A stretch of DNA of 64,000 nt from Pseudomonas parasichuanensis. Lineage in GTDB: Bacteria > Pseudomonadota > Gammaproteobacteria > Pseudomonadales > Pseudomonadaceae. The stretch lies in the NCBI RefSeq assembly GCF_021601385.1, contig NZ_BQHO01000033.1, forward strand, positions 1 to 64,000, read 5' to 3'. The notes below the pieces were generated by a model, which searched no databases, was not told the origin of the DNA, and saw only the letters and a program-made list of their open reading frames with translations. How positions within the stretch are numbered: the first letter of the stretch is position 1; each line of letters begins with the position of its first letter. Below, one piece after another: positions 58,526 to 64,000 of this stretch. The position numbers and the translations under genes are program-made.

Positions 58526-59761
58526 ATGAGCACCCCTTCCACCCTCCTGGCCGACGCCGTCCGCCAACACGGCTCGCCCCTGTGGGCCTACGATGCGCAA
58601 ACCATCGGCCAGCGCATCGACCAACTGCTGCAGCACTTCGACACAGTGCGCTTCGCGCAAAAGGCCAACCCCAACCTGCACGTGCTGCGCCTGATCCGCG
58701 AACGCGGCCTGGTGCTCGATGCGGTCTCGCTGGGTGAAATGGAACGTGCCTTCGCGGCCGGCGCGCAGGTAACCGGCGAGCCGGCCGGGGTGGTGCTGAC
58801 CTGCGACGTGCTGGACCAACCGACTCTGGCCCGTGTGGTGGAGACCGGTATCGAAGTGAACGCCGGTTCCATCGACATGCTCCAGCAACTGGGCGAGCGC
58901 TCCCCAGGCCATCGGGTGTGGCTGCGCATCAACCCAGGCTTCGGCCACGGCCACAGCCGCAAGACCAACACCGGTGGCGAAAACAGCAAGCACGGCATCT
59001 GGCACGAGCAACTGCCCGAGGCGCTGGCCTGCGTGAAGCGGCACGGCCTGCACCTGGTGGGCGTGCACATGCACATCGGCTCGGGCGTGGACTACCAACA
59101 CCTGGAGCAGGTGGCCGGGGCCATGGTCGGGCTGATCGGCCAACTGGGCATGGACATCGAAGCCTTCTCCATCGGCGGCGGGCTGTCCACGCCCTACCGC
59201 CAGGACGACCAGCCGGTGGACCTGCAGTGCTATGCCCGTACCTGGGCGGTGGCGCGGGCCGAGATCGAAGCGATGCTCGGCCACCCCGTGCGCATGGAAA
59301 TCGAACCGGGGCGCTACCTGGTGGCGGAGTCGGGCTTCCTGGTGGCCGAGGTGCGCGCCGTCAAGCAGATGGGCAGCAACCACTACATCCTGGTGGACGC
59401 CGGCTTCAACGACCTGATGCGCCCGGCGATGTATGGCGCCTATCACCGCATGAGCCTGTTCGATGCCGTAGGAAGGCCGGTGAATCGCCCGCTGCAACCG
59501 ACCGTGGTGGCCGGGCCGCTGTGCGAGTCCGGGGATGTGTTTACCCAGGACGATCAGGAGTTGACGCCCCAGGTGCTGCCGCAAGCCAAGGTAGGTGACC
59601 TGCTGGTGATTCACGATGCCGGAGCCTACGGCGCGTCCATGTCGTCGAACTACAACAGCCGGCCGCTGTTGCCGGAGTTTCTGATCGAGCAGGGCCAGGT
59701 GCGCATGATCCGCCGGCGGCAGACTGTGCAGGAGCTGCTGGCACTTGAGTTGGGTGTTTGA
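58526..59761 (+). CDS. lysA: Diaminopimelate decarboxylase
   Basis: 411 residues, fold-type III PLP enzyme that makes lysine from meso-diaminopimelate, the last step of lysine synthesis. The Schiff-base Lys46 is in VRFAQKANPN. The HMHIGSG motif, the SIGGGLSTPY glycine loop, EPGRYLVAESG and the active-site CESGD motif are all present. The ATG at 58526 follows AAGGAA. The divergent LysR gene is its probable regulator. Other pseudomonads carry a second lysA elsewhere, so this may be the inducible copy. Confidence 0.94.
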   Translation: MSTPSTLLADAVRQHGSPLWAYDAQTIGQRIDQLLQHFDTVRFAQKANPNLHVLRLIRERGLVLDAVSLGEMERAFAAGAQVTGEPAGVVLTCDVLDQPTLARVVETGIEVNAGSIDMLQQLGERSPGHRVWLRINPGFGHGHSRKTNTGGENSKHGIWHEQLPEALACVKRHGLHLVGVHMHIGSGVDYQHLEQVAGAMVGLIGQLGMDIEAFSIGGGLSTPYRQDDQPVDLQCYARTWAVARAEIEAMLGHPVRMEIEPGRYLVAESGFLVAEVRAVKQMGSNHYILVDAGFNDLMRPAMYGAYHRMSLFDAVGRPVNRPLQPTVVAGPLCESGDVFTQDDQELTPQVLPQAKVGDLLVIHDAGAYGASMSSNYNSRPLLPEFLIEQGQVRMIRRRQTVQELLALELGV

Positions 59762-59800
59762 AACAGACGACGCGGTGGATGGCACGGGCTACGCCCGTGT

Positions 59801-59926
59801 TCGCGGGCAAGCCCGCTCCCACAGGGACCGCGTCAGATTCCAGATGATGGGCAAGACAATCGCTCCACCCCGCCCGCATAAGCCCAAGTTAAGCGCTAAC
59901 CCTGTGGGAGCCGGCTTGCCGGCGAA
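59801..59926. repeat. Facing REP units after lysA
   Basis: TTCGCGGGCAAGCCCGCTCC with CACAGG (59801-59826) faces CCTGTGGGAGCCGGCTTGCC and GGCGAA (59901-59926). Confidence 0.7.
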
Positions 59927-59973
59927 GAGCCCGCACAGGTAACACAAGACAGTTGCACCCACAGGGGCAAGCA

Positions 59974-60669
59974 TCAGATAGCTGGCGCCACCAACCGATA
60001 CCCCACCCCCGCCTCGGTAATGATGAACCGCGGCGCCGTGGGGTCATCCCCCAGCTTCTGACGCAGATGCCCCACCACAATCCGCAGGTAGTGGGTGTCA
60101 TCGGTATGGGTCGGCCCCCAGATATCCTTGAGCAACTGCTGCTGGGTAATCACCCGCCCCGGGTGCCCGGCCAGCTGTACCAATAGCGCGTATTCCTTGC
60201 GCGTCAACGCCACCTCCAGCCCCTCCAGTGTCACCTTGCGAAAGGCAAAGTCCACCACCAACGGCCCGAAGCTGGCCGTCGAGGTCGCACTGCCCACCTG
60301 CGGCGCCTGGCGCAGCAGTGCGCGCACGCGGGCGAGGAATTCCTGGATGCCGAACGGCTTGGTGACGTAGTCATTGGCCCCCCCATCCAGCGCATCGACC
60401 TTCTGCACCTCACTGGCGCGCACCGACAGCACCATCACCGGCACCGTGCTCCATTCGCGCAGCTCGCGCAGCACCTGCTGGCCGTCCATGTCCGGCAGGC
60501 CGAGGTCGAGCACCACCAGGTCAGGCTTGCTCAAGGCGGCCTGGGCCAGGCCTTCACTGCCGGTGCCGGCTTCGATCACCTTGTAGCCCTGGGACGCCAG
60601 GCTGATGCGCAAGAACTTGCGGATCTGCGGTTCGTCGTCGATCACCAGCAGGGTGGCGGCTTGGCTCAT
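59974..60669 (-). CDS. kdpE: Response regulator KdpE
   Basis: 231 residues, OmpR/PhoB class. The receiver domain (about 5-115) has phospho-acceptor Asp55 in VVLDLGLPD and Lys104 in YVTKPFG. The winged-helix DNA-binding domain (about 130-230) has LTRKEYALLVQLAGHPGRV. It activates kdpFABC in low potassium or high osmolarity when phosphorylated by KdpD. It overlaps the kdpD stop by 4 bp, so the two are coupled. Confidence 0.95.
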   Translation of the reverse strand: MSQAATLLVIDDEPQIRKFLRISLASQGYKVIEAGTGSEGLAQAALSKPDLVVLDLGLPDMDGQQVLRELREWSTVPVMVLSVRASEVQKVDALDGGANDYVTKPFGIQEFLARVRALLRQAPQVGSATSTASFGPLVVDFAFRKVTLEGLEVALTRKEYALLVQLAGHPGRVITQQQLLKDIWGPTHTDDTHYLRIVVGHLRQKLGDDPTAPRFIITEAGVGYRLVAPAI

Positions 60670-63320
60670 GGGGCTTCACTTTCGCTATCGGGTTGGGTGG
60701 GCAGCGGCAAGCATAGTGTGATGCAGGTGCCGTGGCCATCGAGGCCGTCGCTTACCAGGATGCGCCCGCCATGGGCGCCGATCATGCCCTGGCAGATCGC
60801 CAGGCCCAGGCCGGTGCCCTGCCCGCCCCGGTCGCCGCGGGCGGCGGTGTAGAACATGTCGAAGATCTTTTCACGCTCGTCCTCGGGGATGCCGGGGCCC
60901 TGGTCGCTGACAGCGAAGCACAGTTGCTCGTCCTGCACCTTTACTTGCAAGTCGAGCCGCCCATGTGGCGGCGAAAAGCGCGCGGCGTTTTCCAGCACGT
61001 TCACCAGCGCCTGCTCGATCAGCGCAGCATGCACGAACAGCAGCGGCAGTTCGCCGGGCACGTCGGTGTGCACCCGCAGCGGCGCCAGCACCACGCGCAG
61101 GCGGTTGAGGGCACTGCCGACGATATCGGCAGGGGCCACCCAGTCGCGGGCCAGCTTGAGGCTGCCGTGGCCAAGGCGGGTCATGTCCAGCAGGTTCTGG
61201 ATATAGCGGTCCAGGCGCTCGGCTTCGTCGCGGGTGCCTTCGAGCAGCTCGCGGCGGTCGCCAGGGGGGATGGCGTCGCCCAACGCCAGCAGGCTGTCGA
61301 TGCTGCCGCGCATGGATGTAAGCGGGGTGCGCAGGTCGTGGGACACCGAGGCGAGCAAGGCGCTGCGCAGTTGCTCGGTTTCGCCGTGCAGGCGGGCGGC
61401 TTCCAGTTGCTCACCCAGGCGGGCGCGGGCCAGGGCCTGGGCCAAAGGTTGCGCCAAAGCCATCAGCAGGCGGCGCCGCTGGGCGCCCATGGGCTCGCCG
61501 TTGCGCGGGCGCACGCCGAGCAAGGCCAGGGGTTGCTCCTCCACCGCCAGCGGCCACCACCACCAGCGGCCATGGGGCAAGGTGTCACTGCCAAAGCCTG
61601 CGGCCTGGCCGTGTTGCCAGGCCCACTCGGCGGCGGCGCGTTCGTTGTCGGTGAAGGCCGGCGCGTCGCCGCTGGCGACTTGCAGCAGGCCATCGGCGCT
61701 GCGTTCGAGCAGGCACACCTGCACGTCCTGCCAGCCGTTCAGGTGCTGGCCGGCGGCGCTGAACACGGCCTGGCGGTCGGTGGCCACGGTCAACCGGCGC
61801 GACAGGTCGAGCAACTGGTTGGTCTGCGCCTGGGTTTCGCGCAGGGCCTGCAACTGGCGGCGCTGGCGGGCAGCGAGGTTGCCGGTGAGCGCGGCCATCA
61901 GCAGGAAGAACACCAGGGTCAGCACGTCTTCTTCGCGCTGGATGCTGAACGAGAAGTTCGGCGGGATGAACAGGAAGTCATAGGCGAGGAACGACAGCAC
62001 GGCACAGGCCAGCGCCGGGCCAAGGCTGCTGCGTACCGCCACCAGCAGCACGGCGGCGAGGAACACCAGCGAGATGTTGGGCAGCGCCAGCACGCTGGAC
62101 ACCGCCCAGGACAGGCCGGCAGCCAGCACCGTGGCCACCAGCGCCAGCAGGTAGTGGCGCCACACCCACACGCGCTTGGCCGCGGCGCTGGCCGGTTGTG
62201 GCTGGGCGTCGCGGTCGAGCACGTTGATTTCCAGGCCGTGGCTTTCGCGCAGCAGCCGCGCCGCCACGCCGGCACCGAAGAAGCGCCGGCGCAGCAAGTC
62301 GCGGGACTGGCCCACCAGCACCAGGCTGGCGCGGCGTTCGGCGGCGTGCTGGATCAGCGTGCGGGCCACCTCCCCGGCCCTGAGCAGCACCACTTCACCG
62401 CCCAGGCGTTCAGCCAGTTGCTGGGCGGCCTGCAGGCGATGGCGAGCGGTTTCGTCGCGCAGGCGGCCGTTGTCGACGTGCACCACGCTCCACGGTAAAT
62501 GGCGGCGTTGGGCGACGCGGCTGGCGTGGCGCACCAAACGTTCGGCCTGGTCGTCGCCGTCGATGCCCACCAGCAGCCGGCCGCGCAGGGCCGGGGCTTC
62601 CTGGCCCCGTTGGCGGTAGCCGCTGGCGAGGTCCGCATCCACCTGGGCGGCGGCGGTCTGCATCGCCAGCTCGCGCAGGGCGGTGAGGTTGGTCTGGGAG
62701 AAATAGGCGTCGATAGCCGCGCGGGCCTGCTCGGGCACATAGACCTTGCCCTCGCGCAGGCGCTCCAGCAGTTCGCGTGGCGGCAGGTCGATCAGCACCA
62801 GTTCGAAGGCTTCCTGCAGCACCCAGTCGGGCAGGGTTTCGCGCACCTGCACGCCAGTGATGTCGCGGACCTTGTCGTTGAGGCTTTCCAGGTGCTGGAC
62901 GTTGACCGTGGTGTACACGTCGATGCCGGCGGCCAGCAGTTCTTGCACGTCCTGCCAGCGCTTGGCGTGGCGGCTGCCGGGGGCGTTGCTGTGGGCCAGC
63001 TCGTCGACCAGTACCAGCGGGGGCTTGGCCTTGAGCAGGCCGTCGAGGTCCATTTCCTCGAGCAGCACGCCACGGTATTCACTGCGCAGCAACGGTTGCT
63101 GCAGCAGGCCGCCGAGCAGGGCTTCGGTTTCAGTGCGACCGTGGGTTTCGACCACCCCGGCCACCACTTGCACGCCCTGGCGCTGCTGGGCGTGGGCGGC
63201 CTGGAGCATGGCGAAGGTCTTGCCGACCCCGGGCGCGGCGCCGAGGAATACCTTGAGCCTGCCCCGGCCTTCGCGGGGCAGGCCGGCCAACAGCGCGTCG
63301 GCGCGGGTGGGGTTGCTCAT
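60666..63320 (-). CDS. kdpD: Potassium sensor histidine kinase KdpD
   Basis: 884 residues with the full KdpD layout. An N-terminal KdpD domain carries a Walker-type loop GAAPGVGKT (27-35). It is followed by a UspA-like domain (about 245-370), four membrane helices (about 395-500), a GAF-like domain, HisKA with His661 in SVSHDLRTPL, and an HATPase domain (NVLENAARFSP, DQGPGIPEDE, GTGLGLAICQGM). It senses potassium limitation and phosphorylates KdpE. It lies downstream of kdpC, separated by a 149-bp gap with a REP pair. Confidence 0.96.
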   Translation of the reverse strand: MSNPTRADALLAGLPREGRGRLKVFLGAAPGVGKTFAMLQAAHAQQRQGVQVVAGVVETHGRTETEALLGGLLQQPLLRSEYRGVLLEEMDLDGLLKAKPPLVLVDELAHSNAPGSRHAKRWQDVQELLAAGIDVYTTVNVQHLESLNDKVRDITGVQVRETLPDWVLQEAFELVLIDLPPRELLERLREGKVYVPEQARAAIDAYFSQTNLTALRELAMQTAAAQVDADLASGYRQRGQEAPALRGRLLVGIDGDDQAERLVRHASRVAQRRHLPWSVVHVDNGRLRDETARHRLQAAQQLAERLGGEVVLLRAGEVARTLIQHAAERRASLVLVGQSRDLLRRRFFGAGVAARLLRESHGLEINVLDRDAQPQPASAAAKRVWVWRHYLLALVATVLAAGLSWAVSSVLALPNISLVFLAAVLLVAVRSSLGPALACAVLSFLAYDFLFIPPNFSFSIQREEDVLTLVFFLLMAALTGNLAARQRRQLQALRETQAQTNQLLDLSRRLTVATDRQAVFSAAGQHLNGWQDVQVCLLERSADGLLQVASGDAPAFTDNERAAAEWAWQHGQAAGFGSDTLPHGRWWWWPLAVEEQPLALLGVRPRNGEPMGAQRRRLLMALAQPLAQALARARLGEQLEAARLHGETEQLRSALLASVSHDLRTPLTSMRGSIDSLLALGDAIPPGDRRELLEGTRDEAERLDRYIQNLLDMTRLGHGSLKLARDWVAPADIVGSALNRLRVVLAPLRVHTDVPGELPLLFVHAALIEQALVNVLENAARFSPPHGRLDLQVKVQDEQLCFAVSDQGPGIPEDEREKIFDMFYTAARGDRGGQGTGLGLAICQGMIGAHGGRILVSDGLDGHGTCITLCLPLPTQPDSESEAP

Positions 63321-63365
63321 GGTTCATCCTTTACTAATTGCGAATTTGGGCCTGCTGCGCAGGCC

Positions 63366-63464
63366 TTCGCGGGTAAACCCGCTCCCACAGGGATAGCGCC
63401 AATCTTCAGGGCTGCGCCAACCTTGTGGGAGCGGGTTTACCCGCGAAGGGCCGCAAAGCGGCCC
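63366..63464. repeat. REP pair and side hairpin between kdpC and kdpD
   Basis: TTCGCGGGTAAACCCGCTCC with CACAGG (63366-63391) faces its inverse at 63421-63447. It is followed by a perfect hairpin GGGCCGC-AAA-GCGGCCC (63448-63464). The structure could reduce readthrough from kdpFABC into kdpDE or protect mRNA ends. Confidence 0.7.
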
Positions 63465-63469
63465 CCTTT

Positions 63470-64000
63470 TCAGTGCTGGTTAACAGGTGCCAAACGCTCA
63501 AGCGCCTGGTTCAGCGCCAGCACATTGACCACCGGCGGCCCGACCAATGGGCGAAGGGTGGCGTCATTCACCAGCACTTGCAAGCGCTCCACCGGCACCT
63601 GCCGCGCCGCCGCCACACGCGGCAGCTGGTAGGCGATGGCTTGCGGCGGCAGGTGCGGGTCCAGGCCGCTGCCAGAGGTGGTCAGCAGCGCCAGGGGCAC
63701 CGGCCCTTGCTGCGCCTGGTACTGCGCGGCAGCCTCGCCCTTGACCCGTTCGGCCAAAGCGGGGTTGCTCGGCGACAGGTTGCTCGCGCTGCTGGCCACG
63801 GTGGCGTATGCGCCCGCCGAAGGCCGCGACTGGAACCAGCCATCACCCTTGAATTCCTGGGCGATCAGCGCCGAGCCGCGCACTTCACCCTTGTCATCAC
63901 GCACCAGGCTGCCATTGGCCTGATCGGGGAACGCCACCTGGGCAATCCCGGTCACCGCCAGCGGGTACAAGGCGCCGGTGACCACGGTCATCAGCAGGAT
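63470..64000 (-). CDS. kdpC: Potassium-transporting ATPase subunit KdpC, partial
   Basis: The visible part is 177 codons: the end of the N-terminal membrane helix ([18 protein letters not shown]), then the periplasmic KdpC domain with [39 protein letters not shown] and the terminal [18 protein letters not shown]. It stabilises the KdpFABC complex and aids ATP binding. The 5' end is beyond the window; only a few residues are missing judging by family length. kdpB, kdpA and kdpF should follow to the right. Confidence 0.93.
   Translation of the reverse strand: MLLMTVVTGALYPLAVTGIAQVAFPDQANGSLVRDDKGEVRGSALIAQEFKGDGWFQSRPSAGAYATVASSASNLSPSNPALAERVKGEAAAQYQAQQGPVPLALLTTSGSGLDPHLPPQAIAYQLPRVAAARQVPVERLQVLVNDATLRPLVGPPVVNVLALNQALERLAPVNQH

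Noticed and set aside
60732-62498. Plus-strand open frame across kdpD
   Set aside because: Antisense to kdpD, whose domains are complete; low-complexity Gly/Gln/Ala/His content.

Overview
The window is chromosomal DNA of a Pseudomonas, most likely of the P. putida group. The base composition is high GC with strongly C- or G-ending codons, and the gene content is typical of that group: a fused Mrp/Pha cation antiporter, phnWX, a short-chain beta-oxidation operon, a ldcC-dnaQ-rnhA-gloB-mltD-yej block, lysA with a divergent LysR gene, and kdpCDE. Many REP-type palindromes built on a CTGTGGGAGCGGG core lie between genes. No CRISPR array, prophage, insertion sequence, tRNA or rRNA gene is visible. 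The left edge does carry a strong leftward promoter that looks like a stable-RNA or rRNA operon promoter.

Layout, left to right. (1) 1-9.2 kb: leftward promoter; rhtA amino-acid exporter; small lipoprotein; aminopeptidase P; divergent DUF3182/alpha-beta hydrolase pair; ABM monooxygenase under a MerR/SoxR-type promoter; GlxA-type AraC regulator divergent from an isochorismatase-like hydrolase; XRE-cupin regulator divergent from a second DMT exporter. (2) 9.4-15.4 kb: translationally coupled mrpAB-C-D-E-F-G antiporter operon. (3) 15.4-19.1 kb: small unknown proteins, a chemoreceptor with its sensor-like region at the C terminus, and a zinc-poor DksA2-type regulator. (4) 19.4-34.2 kb: a five-gene acyl-CoA catabolic operon bracketed by two very large toxin-like genes, a 1517-residue protein (tentatively DUF6543/dermonecrotic-toxin-like) and a 1500-residue LRR-NEL E3 ubiquitin ligase. 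(5) 34.3-39.3 kb: AraC regulator, then LysR-phnW-phnX for 2-aminoethylphosphonate use, an FMN reductase and a small protein. (6) 39.3-53.8 kb: ldcC, dnaQ, rnhA, a methyltransferase, gloB, mltD and a yej-type peptide ABC importer with two tandem binding proteins. (7) 53.8-57.2 kb: an accessory patch with a conserved-looking structured RNA leader before a small DUF6124-like protein, a DUF3077 protein, a GNAT/antitoxin-HTH fusion and a stand-alone DUF2235 lipase-like protein. (8) 57.4-64 kb: LysR/lysA and kdpE-kdpD-kdpC, with kdpC running off the right edge.

The most interesting signals are regulatory or modular. Three copies of an 18-bp palindrome (TGNGCANTATANTGCNCA) lie in front of rhtA and in the XRE-cupin/DMT intergenic region, suggesting a small unlinked regulon for amino-acid export. 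A cloverleaf-like RNA leader (54127-54209) precedes the DUF6124-like gene. A MerR-type promoter with a near-SoxR box drives the ABM monooxygenase. The beta-oxidation operon starts with an 11-bp stem that contains its start codon. A GNAT acetyltransferase is fused to an antitoxin-like HTH. All functional statements rest on reading the sequence and on recall of protein families; no search was run.
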